NCBI RefSeq assembly: GCF_023920225.1
Contig: NZ_CP092588.1
Location: 744,001-808,000 of the forward strand
Direction: 5' to 3'
DNA from: Vibrio gazogenes
GTDB lineage: Bacteria; Pseudomonadota; Gammaproteobacteria; Enterobacterales; Vibrionaceae
DNA: 64,000 bases
Shown here: piece after piece, positions 35,640-43,886 of the stretch
Position numbering within the stretch: the first letter of the stretch is position 1
Layout: every line of letters begins with the position of its first letter
The notes under the pieces: model-generated
What the model was told of the DNA's origin: nothing
The model's input: the letters and a program-made list of their open reading frames with translations, nothing else
Databases searched by the model: none
Translations under genes and position numbers: made by a program

Positions 35640-36113
35640 ATGATCGAACAAGGTCAGAAGCTCCCTGAAGCAACGTTAAGTCAACTGACAGCAGATGGCA
35701 TGGTCAATCATCAGGTCCAAGAACTGTTTGCCGGTAAGAAAGCGGTTTTATTTGCCGTTCCCGGTGCATTCACACCGACCTGCTCAGAAGCCCATTTGCC
35801 CGGCTATGTTGTGCTGGCCGACCAATTAAAAGCGAAAGGCATTGATATTATCGCGTGTGTTTCCGTCAATGATGCATTTGTGATGAAAGCATGGGGTGAA
35901 GCGCAGAATGCTTCAGAAATTATGATGCTGGCTGACGGCGATGCCAGTTTCACCAAAGCGCTCGGTCTGGAAATGGATACCGAGCAATTCGGTGGCGTTC
36001 GCTCGCAACGTTATGCCATGATCATTGAAGATGGTGTGGTCAAGCAGCTCAACGTTGAGCCCCCGAAATCATTTGAAGTCAGCAACGCTGAAACGATCCT
36101 TGCCAGTCTATAA
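35640..36113 (+). CDS. Peroxiredoxin, Prx5-type
   Basis: A 157-residue thiol peroxidase of the AhpC/TSA superfamily, Prx5/hybrid-Prx subgroup. The peroxidatic Cys lies in PGAFTPTCSEAHLPGY, with the supporting Arg in GGVRSQRYA. Only one other Cys is evident (ACVSVNDAF), so the reductant could be glutathione/glutaredoxin. It matches the Prx half of the Prx-Grx fusion proteins of other vibrios but lacks the glutaredoxin domain. AAAGGAAAA precedes the ATG and a strong terminator follows. Confidence 0.9.
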   Translation: MIEQGQKLPEATLSQLTADGMVNHQVQELFAGKKAVLFAVPGAFTPTCSEAHLPGYVVLADQLKAKGIDIIACVSVNDAFVMKAWGEAQNASEIMMLADGDASFTKALGLEMDTEQFGGVRSQRYAMIIEDGVVKQLNVEPPKSFEVSNAETILASL

Positions 36114-36132
36114 ATCGCATTAGCAACGATCA

Positions 36133-36162
36133 AAAAAACGGAAACCGAGGTTTCCGTTTTTT
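36133..36162. terminator. Terminator after the peroxiredoxin gene
   Basis: Near-perfect palindrome AAAAAACGGAAACC GA GGTTTCCGTTTTTT between convergent genes; usable in both directions. Confidence 0.85.
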
Positions 36163-36216
36163 AATGCTTTGTTTTTGATGCACTAAGAGCAACTGTCACT
36201 CTGTAAACCACGCCAT

Positions 36217-36633
36217 TCACGCCGTTAAATTCGGTAATATCGGGCTGCCTTTTAAACGATGGTATTCGGATAAGGCCACCTTGTCTGCCAACGTGTCAAC
36301 ATGCGCTTCAGACAAATCACACCAAAAGACTTCCTCGGCTTCGAAAGACGAGATGCCGCCATCCCAAAAACTAACGACATAATAGTGCAACAGTTGTATC
36401 TCTGTTGTCGGATGATAGAGCGAACAGAGATAATGATAGTTTTTCGGGATGACACCGAGTTCTTCCTGAATTTCACGCAGCAGCGCTTCTTTTTGCGACT
36501 CACCCGATTCAATATGACCACCGGGAATCGCGACAATATCAGGATCACACGTTTTATCTTTCGAACGCTTTTCCAGCAGGACTTGAGTATCATCAACCAA
36601 TAAAAAAGACACACATTCATGTACTTTCATCAT
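36217..36633 (-). CDS. Nudix hydrolase
   Basis: A 138-residue Nudix-fold pyrophosphohydrolase. The Nudix box is complete: G-HIESG-E-SQKEALL-RE-IQ-EE-LG (about residues 40-62), with the metal-binding REIQEELG core. Substrate cannot be read from sequence; MutT-like nucleotide cleanup is the default. The start at 36633 (or the adjacent ATG at 36630) follows GGAGG at good distance, unlike the upstream ATG at 36660. It lies just after cbiB on the same strand (39 bp), so it may be the last gene of the cbiA-cbiB unit. Confidence 0.85.
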   Translation of the reverse strand: MMKVHECVSFLLVDDTQVLLEKRSKDKTCDPDIVAIPGGHIESGESQKEALLREIQEELGVIPKNYHYLCSLYHPTTEIQLLHYYVVSFWDGGISSFEAEEVFWCDLSEAHVDTLADKVALSEYHRLKGSPILPNLTA

Positions 36634-36672
36634 CTTATCCTTCCTCCGGGCCATACTCACACCGGCATTACA

Positions 36673-37635
36673 TTATGATAAGCCGATTCCTATCATCCAG
36701 CATACACTGATGTCAACCAACAGTGCTAATACCGATACCAGATACATCAGTCGAATCGTGCGCTGGATATCATCTCGCTCAATCAAACGGTGATGATCAC
36801 CAATCCAAGGCTTTTCTACCCGCTGACCGAAATAATCATTGGCACCGCCAAGCTGTATTCCCAAAGCCCCGGCAACAGCCGCTTCCGACCATGCACAATT
36901 CGGGCTTTTATGTTGATAGCGATCCCGCCAGCCAATGGTCAATGCACCTCGCGCATCGTAGCGCAATAACAAAGCAGCCACAGAAAAGAGTAACCAGCTC
37001 AAACGTGCAGGTAACCAGTTCGCCAGATCGTCCATTTTGGCAGAAACATAACCCAACGCCCGGTATTTTTCATGCTGGTAACCCACCATTGAATCCAACG
37101 TATTGATCGCTTTATACGCCATTGCCAACGGCACACCACCGAGAAACAGATAGAACATCGGTGCAATGACACCATCCACGGTATTTTCTGCAACCGTTTC
37201 GACCACAGCACGAGAAATCTGAGCATTGTCGAGGCGACGGGTATCGCGCCCCACAATGTAAGACAATTGCCGACGACTCTCTTCAATATCACCTTGCCCC
37301 TGCGCCCGATAAACCAGATTGGCACAATCAGCCAAACACCGACCAGCCAATGTGGTGTAAGCCAACCACACGCACGCCGCCACACCGACCCAGGGATGAA
37401 TCGCTGCGGCAGCTTGCAATACCAGCCAAGTCAGCCCCCAGCTCAGCGACACAATCACAACCCATAATACGGCGCCTCCCACATACAGCACACGCTCATG
37501 CCGGCTCAAACGACGAATCATCTGTTCTGTGCGGGCAATCGCAGTCCCGATCAACCGAATCGGATGTGGCCAGTGAGGCGGATCACCGAGAATTAAGTCA
37601 AGGATAAAGGCACTGCAATAAATCAACAGACTCAT
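36673..37635 (-). CDS. cbiB: Adenosylcobinamide-phosphate synthase CbiB (CobD)
   Basis: A 320-residue inner-membrane enzyme attaching the aminopropanol (phosphate) arm to adenosylcobyric acid. Multiple hydrophobic spans and the family marks DLILGDPPHWPHPIRLIGTAI, VAENTVDGVIAPMFYLFLGG and NTLDSMVGYQHEKY are present. E. coli CbiB has 319 residues. The ATG at 37635 overlaps the cbiA stop by an ATGA, indicating translational coupling. Confidence 0.93.
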   Translation of the reverse strand: MSLLIYCSAFILDLILGDPPHWPHPIRLIGTAIARTEQMIRRLSRHERVLYVGGAVLWVVIVSLSWGLTWLVLQAAAAIHPWVGVAACVWLAYTTLAGRCLADCANLVYRAQGQGDIEESRRQLSYIVGRDTRRLDNAQISRAVVETVAENTVDGVIAPMFYLFLGGVPLAMAYKAINTLDSMVGYQHEKYRALGYVSAKMDDLANWLPARLSWLLFSVAALLLRYDARGALTIGWRDRYQHKSPNCAWSEAAVAGALGIQLGGANDYFGQRVEKPWIGDHHRLIERDDIQRTIRLMYLVSVLALLVDISVCWMIGIGLS

Positions 37636-39002
37636 TGGCGAACGCTTCCCCGCTGGAACCAATGCAACAATAAATCAGGATTCTGACCAAAATGAACATG
37701 GAGATAACTCGCAAGCGTATTCTTGACTTGATACCCACCTTGCCAACGCTGCAAAACCTGACCATCTCGTTCCTTGGTACAAGTGAACACTGGGACAAGA
37801 TCTGTCGTAAATTCGGAGTAATGAAACTCATGTCCCCGAATCACCTCATCTTGTGAGGCAATCAGCACATCTTGGTTCGCAGTAACCTGACAATAACCGA
37901 ATCGCTTCAGCGAAGTTGTCATCGTGCTATACCCCTGAAAAATACCACTCATGGGATACTGCTGCCCGGCTTGATCGATTAAACTTTCCCCCAAATACAT
38001 CAGTCCGCCACACTCGGCATAGATCGCCACGCCTTGCTCATGAGCACGCTTTAATGCTGCCAGCATGGGCTGGTTGGCTGACAATTGTTCGGCATACAAT
38101 TCAGGAAACCCCCCGCCGATATAAATCAGATCGGCATCAGGCAAAATCTCATCCTGCAAAGGGCTAAATCGAACAACCCGAACCCCGCTTGCAGCCAAGA
38201 GATCAAGATTATCCTGATAATAGAAATTAAAGGCGTCATCATAAGCCATTGCTAACGTCAGCCCGTTGCCTTGTCCTTTAAGGGCTTGCGCCAACGTGTC
38301 ATCGGGTACGGGTACCGGTGGCAACGCCGAGAGTTGAAGCAGTAGATCCAGATCGAGGTGCTGCTCAATCTGATCAGCCAGTTGATCCCAAGCGTCATCA
38401 TAATTCGCTTGTTCATGCGCTGTTATCAATCCGAGATGACGAGAAGGTAACTCAATCGCTTTGAGATGCGGTAAACGCCCGATCACCGGAATGTCGGTAT
38501 AACGTTCAATAGCGGTTTTCAATAAATCGAAGTGACCGTCTGAATTGACTTGATTGAGAATAACACCAGCGATATTTAAGCTCGGGTCAAACTGCTGAAA
38601 TCCCAGTACCGTTGCAGCGGCCGACGTTGATACCGCTTTTCCGTCAATCACCAGAATAACCGGACAAGCCAGTTTTTTTGCCATCCCGGCACTGCTGCAA
38701 TAGTGAGGGTCAATACCGTAACCATCGTATAACCCCATCACCCCTTCGATGATGGCAACATCAACCTGAGCCACCCGTTGGTAAAACGTATTCAATAACA
38801 TTGCCTGCGGTAACATAAATTCGTCCAGATTTCTGGATGAGGTACCAGCAACCCGCGAATGCCATGCAGTATCAATATAGTCGGGACCGACTTTGAATGG
38901 CTGAACCGACAAACCTTTGCGTCGAAATGCGTGCAGTAACCCTAAGGTGAGGGTCGTTTTACCACTGCCACTGCTTGTGCCACCAATTAAGAATGCATTC
39001 AT
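37632..39002 (-). CDS. cbiA: Cobyrinic acid a,c-diamide synthase CbiA (CobB)
   Basis: A 456-residue ATP- and glutamine-dependent amidotransferase acting on the a and c side chains of (hydrogeno)cobyrinic acid. The P-loop GTSSGSGKTTLTLGL opens the dethiobiotin-synthetase-like domain, and the C-terminal GATase_3 domain has the nucleophile Cys in YAECGGLMYLG. The start ATG sits inside a three-copy 17-bp tandem repeat that extends into the leader. No strong Shine-Dalgarno (GAGAG only), so translation may be weak. Operon with cbiB and possibly the Nudix gene. Confidence 0.94.
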   Translation of the reverse strand: MNAFLIGGTSSGSGKTTLTLGLLHAFRRKGLSVQPFKVGPDYIDTAWHSRVAGTSSRNLDEFMLPQAMLLNTFYQRVAQVDVAIIEGVMGLYDGYGIDPHYCSSAGMAKKLACPVILVIDGKAVSTSAAATVLGFQQFDPSLNIAGVILNQVNSDGHFDLLKTAIERYTDIPVIGRLPHLKAIELPSRHLGLITAHEQANYDDAWDQLADQIEQHLDLDLLLQLSALPPVPVPDDTLAQALKGQGNGLTLAMAYDDAFNFYYQDNLDLLAASGVRVVRFSPLQDEILPDADLIYIGGGFPELYAEQLSANQPMLAALKRAHEQGVAIYAECGGLMYLGESLIDQAGQQYPMSGIFQGYSTMTTSLKRFGYCQVTANQDVLIASQDEVIRGHEFHYSEFTTDLVPVFTCTKERDGQVLQRWQGGYQVKNTLASYLHVHFGQNPDLLLHWFQRGSVRQ

Positions 39003-39051
39003 GTCGGTTTAACTCTCATGTCAGTCTAAATCTCATGTCGGTTTAAATCTG
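39001..39051. repeat. Three-copy 17-bp tandem repeat at the cbiA start
   Basis: Three adjacent 17-bp units, ATGTCGGTTTAACTCTC, ATGTCAGTCTAAATCTC and ATGTCGGTTTAAATCTG, differ at only a few positions. On the cbiA strand each unit ends in ACAT, and the first overlaps the start codon. The rest of the gap to the lipase gene (39052-39297) shows no gene and no B12-box sequence. Confidence 0.8.
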
Positions 39052-39297
39052 ATTTTTAATCAAAGACAGCACCATAGCAGAAGTAACCAAACCTGATCAC
39101 CACAAAGTTATTGTTCTGCTCCACTTTATCTACAAAAAAGCGTTTATAAAGAAGTGCCGACAAAAAGCGCCATCTCCAATGAAGCCGAGAAATCACCGAA
39201 TTCTCATCGGGATAAAACGATGAACTGAATCGAACATCAGAAACGTTGTCAGGATAATATCAAACGCTTCATCAAATTTTCATATTGATGAGCGATA

Positions 39298-40122
39298 ATG
39301 CAAAGATCAGACGACAGGACATCCGCCACCGGCTTGAAACCACTCAAACGATATCAGTACGAACATTATGCCGTACTCTGTAAACTCGCCTACCCTCGAA
39401 TATTCAGGCATACCCGGTATGGTTTTGATCCCAACGGGCAACGTATCATTCGTGATCGATACGGAAAAACCATGATCCGAGTGCTATGGAGCCGCAAAAA
39501 AGACGAAGTCGTGGTCGTGTTTAAAGGCTCTCATTCCGTGAGTGACTGGGTGCTGAATCTCGCATTATGGATGAAAGACTGTCGGCCACTCGGGCTGCCC
39601 TATCATATTCATGCCGGTTTGTACTATCTGTTACAACAGGAAAGCCAGCCGGCTCGCAATGAAGACAAACTCGGCATGAGTGTGCTGGAAAGGCTGGAAA
39701 CGATTTTATTACCGTTGATTGGACAAGGGAAACGCATCGTACTGACCGGACATTCATCCGGTGGGGCAATGGCATGTGTTGTCGCGGACTATCTGGAACG
39801 CAGAGTACCGAAAAGTATCAAGCGGGTGGTCACCTTTGGTCAACCCGCTGTCGGCAACTGGCGCTTCTACAGGCAGTATACGTTGAAACATAAAACCTAT
39901 CGTATCTGTTGCGACATCGATATTGTGACCTTTTTACCACCACTGCCGTTTGTCTATTGGCACGTCGGTAAACTGCTCTGGCTTTATAACGGGCGTATTT
40001 ATGAAAATACCCCGACTTTGATCCGACTTGGTCGTTCGCTGTTCAGTTGGGTGATTCGTCCGTTTTCTTATCATTTGATGAGTAAGTACATCCGCAATAA
40101 GGATTTCTTTGACGAACGCTAG
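39298..40122 (+). CDS. Class 3 lipase family protein
   Basis: A 274-residue alpha/beta-hydrolase of the fungal-type lipase_3 family. The nucleophile Ser sits in VLTGHSSGGAMACVVADYL. The Asp is in CCDIDIVTFLPP and the His in PFSYHLMSKYI, completing a triad. No signal peptide, so it is probably intracellular or leaves by another route. The ribosome-binding site is weak (GATGAGCG). Specific substrate unknown. It stands alone and converges with the tRNA pair. Confidence 0.82.
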   Translation: MQRSDDRTSATGLKPLKRYQYEHYAVLCKLAYPRIFRHTRYGFDPNGQRIIRDRYGKTMIRVLWSRKKDEVVVVFKGSHSVSDWVLNLALWMKDCRPLGLPYHIHAGLYYLLQQESQPARNEDKLGMSVLERLETILLPLIGQGKRIVLTGHSSGGAMACVVADYLERRVPKSIKRVVTFGQPAVGNWRFYRQYTLKHKTYRICCDIDIVTFLPPLPFVYWHVGKLLWLYNGRIYENTPTLIRLGRSLFSWVIRPFSYHLMSKYIRNKDFFDER

Positions 40123-40166
40123 GGACAGGATGAGATGACAGGTCGATACGTCCGTACCGGAGACAT

Positions 40167-40193
40167 AAAAAAAGACGCTTCGCGTCTTTTTTT
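40167..40193. terminator. Terminator between lipase gene and tRNA genes
   Basis: Perfect stem AAAAAAAGACGC TTC GCGTCTTTTTTT; serves the leftward tRNA transcript and the rightward lipase gene. Confidence 0.85.
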
Positions 40194-40202
40194 ATCACAA
40201 TA

Positions 40203-40276
40203 TGGAGGCGCGTCCCGGAGTCGAACCGAGGTCCACGGATTTGCAATCCGCTGCATAGCCACTCTGCCAACGCGCC
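40203..40276 (-). tRNA. tRNA-Cys (GCA)
   Basis: A 74-nt cloverleaf read leftward: GGCGCGT acceptor arm pairing with ACGCGCC, anticodon loop ATTGCAAAT with GCA, TTCGACTC T loop, discriminator U and encoded CCA. Cotranscribed after tRNA-Leu. Confidence 0.95.
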
Positions 40277-40337
40277 AAATTATTTTGTTCTCAAATATTT
40301 TGTTCTCAAAAACACATAGTTTTCAAAAAATTGAAGA

Positions 40338-40424
40338 TGGTGCCCCGGGCCGGACTTGAACCGGCACAGCGCGAACGCCGAGGGATTTTAAATCCCTTGT
40401 GTCTACCAATTCCACCACCAGGGC
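40338..40424 (-). tRNA. tRNA-Leu (TAA)
   Basis: An 87-nt class II tRNA with a long variable arm. GCCCTGG acceptor arm, anticodon TAA in GATTTAAAATC, TTCAAGTC T loop and encoded CCA. It lies 61 bp upstream of tRNA-Cys and is the first of the pair. Confidence 0.95.
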
Positions 40425-40943
40425 AACGCTAAAAAGCGATGGTAACACCACCTCTCATCGGTATGAACCGTGAGAACGAGGCATACTTTAACGGATTGAT
40501 TGTCAAGGTCAACAAAAATTTCTCTATTATCAATCGAATGGCTAATAAACATGCGGCTCGGTATAGACAGCATACAATCCGGATAAAAACCAGCCATGCT
40601 CCTGTCCCTATATTTACGGTCTTTTCATACCTTCAGTTCCACGCTGGTGATAGTATTATTCCATTTTCAAGTGTTCAGGCACTTGCTCTTCATATTTTTA
40701 TGTCATGTCACATGATTTTTGAATCTATTGGATTCTTCACAAACGGATTATCATGACCAATATCCGTATTACCACAGATGAACCAAACATGTTTAAAATA
40801 ATAAGACTTTGAATGTGATATGTTTTAATCCCACCGCTTATACAATCTAAAGCACGATACCAAATACGCGAGTGATATTTTGTATCGTAAATGTTCAGCC
40901 ACTCGGCTTGCCAACAAAAGCTAAAAGAAAAGGGGAAATTCAG
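40425..40943. other. Intergenic region between tRNA-Leu and yghU
   Basis: About 520 bp with no recognisable gene. It holds the leftward tRNA promoter and the rightward yghU promoter. Short frames on both strands look like chance. Confidence 0.5.
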
Positions 40944-41804
40944 ATGAGTGAAAACCAATACGTACCACCTAAAGTCTGGAAAAATGAACCAAGCTCGGGG
41001 AATCAATGGGCGAATATTAACCGCCCGGAAGCCGGGGCCAGATTTGAGCAAGATCTGCCTGTTGGTGAGCACCCATTCCAACTTTATTCATTAGGCACAC
41101 CGAACGGCCAAAAAGTCACAATCCTGTTTGAAGAACTCTTAGCATTGGGCATTAAAGAAGCTGAATATGACGCTCACCTCATTAATATCGGGGATTCTGA
41201 GCAGTTTTCATCGGGATTCGTTGCTATCAATCCAAATTCAAAAATTCCGGCTCTGGTTGATAACTCAGGGGATGAAGCGGTCAACGTGTTTGAATCAGCG
41301 TCTATATTGGTCCACCTTGCTGAAAAATTTGGCCAGTTTTTACCGGCAAGTGGTGCAGCAAGAATTCAAACATTGAACTGGTTGTTTTGGGTGCAAGGCT
41401 CTGCACCATTTTTAGGCGGTGGTTTTGGTCATTTCTATGCGTATGCAGATGAAAAACAAGAGTACCCGATTAACCGTTTCGCAATGGAAGTGAAACGTCA
41501 GCTCGATGTGTTAGATAAGCAACTGGCAAAAAATACTTATGTATCTGGTGAGGAATATACCATTGCGGATATGGCGATTTGGCCTTGGTATGGCAATCTG
41601 GTGTTGGGTCAGGCATACAACGCTGGTGAGTTTTTACAAGTTCATACATACGAAAATGTTGTCCGTTGGGCAAAACAGATCGAAACGCGTGAAGCCGTCC
41701 AGCGTGGCCGTATTGTAAACCGTACGATGGGTGAAGCATGGGAACAATTGGCTGAAAGACATAGCGCAGCAGATATCGATAACGCTTTAAAATTAAAGCC
41801 ATAG
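40944..41804 (+). CDS. yghU: Glutathione S-transferase-like disulfide-bond reductase YghU
   Basis: A 286-residue GST-fold protein of the Nu class; E. coli YghU has 288. The long N-terminal extension (ENQYVPPKVWKNEPSSGNQWANINRPEAGARFEQDLPVGEHPFQLYSLGTPNGQKVTI) is diagnostic. It is followed by the thioredoxin-fold part with NPNSKIPALVD and ESASILVHLAEKFG, and the C-terminal helical domain. YghU reduces small disulfides and organic peroxides with two bound glutathiones. The start at 40944 follows AGGGGAAA. A hairpin terminator lies just after. Confidence 0.94.
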   Translation: MSENQYVPPKVWKNEPSSGNQWANINRPEAGARFEQDLPVGEHPFQLYSLGTPNGQKVTILFEELLALGIKEAEYDAHLINIGDSEQFSSGFVAINPNSKIPALVDNSGDEAVNVFESASILVHLAEKFGQFLPASGAARIQTLNWLFWVQGSAPFLGGGFGHFYAYADEKQEYPINRFAMEVKRQLDVLDKQLAKNTYVSGEEYTIADMAIWPWYGNLVLGQAYNAGEFLQVHTYENVVRWAKQIETREAVQRGRIVNRTMGEAWEQLAERHSAADIDNALKLKP

Positions 41805-41816
41805 AACAATTCCATC

Positions 41817-41843
41817 AAGCGCACTGGTGACGGTGTGCTTTTA
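41817..41843 (+). terminator. Terminator after yghU
   Basis: Stem AAGCGCAC / GTGTGCTT (one G-U pair), 8-base loop, followed by TTTATT. Confidence 0.65.
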
Positions 41844-42053
41844 TTCCTGATAAATTTATTTGCTCATTTGTTTGCTCATCTGAATGAGTTAGGGCTCGGA
41901 CATCTTTCATTTCAATCATTCTCCCCCGCTATCAATGACTCGATAAATATATTGCTTTTCTCTAATGAGGTATTAGAATCCGCGTCGTTTTGATGCTGTC
42001 ATATAACTAACCCCGACAGTTAATTCCTCATCTATTGGTAAAGGTAAGTATTC

Positions 42054-42641
42054 ATGTCAATGAAATTAGCCAACCCAGCCCCTCTTGGCTTAATGGGTTT
42101 TGGTATGACCACCGTATTGCTCAATATTCACAATGCAGGGTTCTTCCCTCTCGATTCAATGATTCTGGCCATGGGAATATTTTATGGCGGACTCAGTCAA
42201 GTCATTGTGGGCATGATGTGTTTTAAACGTGGTGATACATTCGGTACCACAGCGTTCACCTCTTACGGTTTATTTTGGCTCACCTTAGTCGGCCTGATTG
42301 TGCTGCCCAAAATGGGGCTGCCTGCCAGCCCGGCTCACTTTATGGGTTGCTACCTCGCATTGTGGGGAATCTTCACCGGATTTATGTTTATTGGCTCTTT
42401 GTGTTATCCAATAGCCAAACAAGTGGTGTTCGGCTCTCTGACCGTTTTGTTTGCATTATTGGCAATCCGTGATTTCACCGGTAATGAAACCATTGGCGTG
42501 ATTGCCGGTTTTGAAGGTATTTTCTGTGGCGCAAGTGCGATCTACTTCGCGATGGCGCAAGTGCTCAACCATGAATATGGTCGCGTAATTCTACCCGTGG
42601 GCGATAAACGTAAGCTCAAGGTTCAACCCATCGTTGCTTAA
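42054..42641 (+). CDS. satP: Acetate/succinate transporter SatP (YaaH/GPR1/FUN34 family)
   Basis: A 195-residue membrane protein with six hydrophobic spans. The family signature ANPAPLGLMGFGMTT occurs near the start, and the second mark is in the FYGGLSQVIVGM region. Members form acetate channels or succinate/acetate:proton symporters in the inner membrane. Transcribed alone with a terminator hairpin downstream. Confidence 0.92.
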   Translation: MSMKLANPAPLGLMGFGMTTVLLNIHNAGFFPLDSMILAMGIFYGGLSQVIVGMMCFKRGDTFGTTAFTSYGLFWLTLVGLIVLPKMGLPASPAHFMGCYLALWGIFTGFMFIGSLCYPIAKQVVFGSLTVLFALLAIRDFTGNETIGVIAGFEGIFCGASAIYFAMAQVLNHEYGRVILPVGDKRKLKVQPIVA

Positions 42642-43048
42642 TATCATGTCACCCGCACAGAACAACCTCCCATAGAACAACGGTGAGAAACATCATCACA
42701 ATCAGCCTGTTTCAACAGGCTGATTTGATTTATGCAACTCAGTCATATCTATCACTCGGTAAATCTGACCAGAATAAGTTCCAAAACATTCCTCATCAGG
42801 TTAACAAATAATTCAATGCATGATGAATAAACCATGATGCAACTGAAAATTGAACATCACAAATATCTGACTATTAATTTCTGTCAAACTCATCCTTTTG
42901 AACCATCATACAGACTGTGATATTCTCGGTAAGCATGCTTTTATTTATGTAGATTTCTTTACTCGACTTGTCTGTAAAGCAAAAATTTATACTTTATATA
43001 CATAGGGTAAATAATAAAAACAACTTTGTTAGGTGATCAGGAGCTTTA
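42642..43048. other. Intergenic region between satP and mipA
   Basis: About 400 bp with the satP terminator at its left and the mipA promoter region at its right (A/T-rich from about 42940). No gene seen. Confidence 0.5.
42700..42725 (+). terminator. Terminator after satP
   Basis: Stem AATCAGCCTG TTTCAA CAGGCTGATT followed by TGATTT. Confidence 0.7.
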
Positions 43049-43816
43049 ATGTCAAATTCATATTTAAAACGGGTTTTATGCCTTATTCCGGCATCATGCT
43101 TAATCGCATTTCCGGGATATGCTGCAGAAAGTAGCGGCTTCTCACTCGGTCTCGGTGCTGCATATTCAACGTCAACTTATAAAGATTATGATGAAAATGT
43201 CTTTCCGCTACCGATAGTCAATTACGATAATAATGTTTTCTTTGTTCATGGACTCTCAGCAGGGGCTTACTTGTATCAAGACGAATACAATGTGTTACAA
43301 GCGTCTGTGTCTTACTATGCTCAGGAGTTCGATCCGAGTGATGCCAACAACAGCCAAATGAAATTGTTGGACAAAAGAGACAGCACGGCAATGGGTGCCA
43401 TTTCTTATACATATCGCTCCCCGCTTGGTAATATCACATCCTCTCTTGCTATCGACGTGCTCGATGAAACCGATGGCGGCATGATTGCTTCGGCACAATA
43501 TAACTATCCAATCCCTTTTACTCAGCAATTAACCATTATTCCTGAAGCTGGTATCAAATATACCAATAGTGATTTGAATCAGCATTATTATGGTGTCAGT
43601 TCAAGCGAATCTGTACGCAGTGGATTAACAACTTATGATCCCGGCAGTGCGACCACACCGTATTTCGGCGTCACACTTAGATATAATGTTTCTGATACCT
43701 TAGGTGCATTTATCGCCAGCCGTTATCAAGTATTACCCGACGAAATTAAAGATAGTCCAATGGTTGATTCTAGTCACACCATTCAAACAACTGCCGGCAT
43801 TTCTTATCGTTTTTAA
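43049..43816 (+). CDS. MipA/OmpV family outer membrane protein
   Basis: A 255-residue beta-barrel of the MipA/OmpV family. The signal peptide (RVLCLIPASCLIAFPGYAAE) is followed by GFSLGLGAAYSTSTYKDYD and FPLPIVNYDNNVFFVHG, typical of the family, and it ends GISYRF. MipA in E. coli links MltA with PBP1B, while OmpV in vibrios is an immunogenic porin-like protein; which role applies cannot be read here. A terminator follows. Confidence 0.88.
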   Translation: MSNSYLKRVLCLIPASCLIAFPGYAAESSGFSLGLGAAYSTSTYKDYDENVFPLPIVNYDNNVFFVHGLSAGAYLYQDEYNVLQASVSYYAQEFDPSDANNSQMKLLDKRDSTAMGAISYTYRSPLGNITSSLAIDVLDETDGGMIASAQYNYPIPFTQQLTIIPEAGIKYTNSDLNQHYYGVSSSESVRSGLTTYDPGSATTPYFGVTLRYNVSDTLGAFIASRYQVLPDEIKDSPMVDSSHTIQTTAGISYRF

Positions 43817-43833
43817 TCGGATAGAAACAAAAA

Positions 43834-43862
43834 CAGAGAGTCAATCGACTCTCTGCTTTTTA
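43834..43862. terminator. Bidirectional terminator between mipA-like gene and viaA
   Basis: Perfect stem CAGAGAGTC AATC GACTCTCTG with CTTTTTAA on one side and TTTTTG on the other, between convergent genes. Confidence 0.85.
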
Positions 43863-43886
43863 ATCACTCGCTATTTTAAAATAAAG

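Noticed and set aside
40425..40943. Island attachment at the tRNA-Leu/tRNA-Cys pair
   Set aside because: No duplicated tRNA 3' end or integrase on either side; normal yghU and lipase genes flank the pair.
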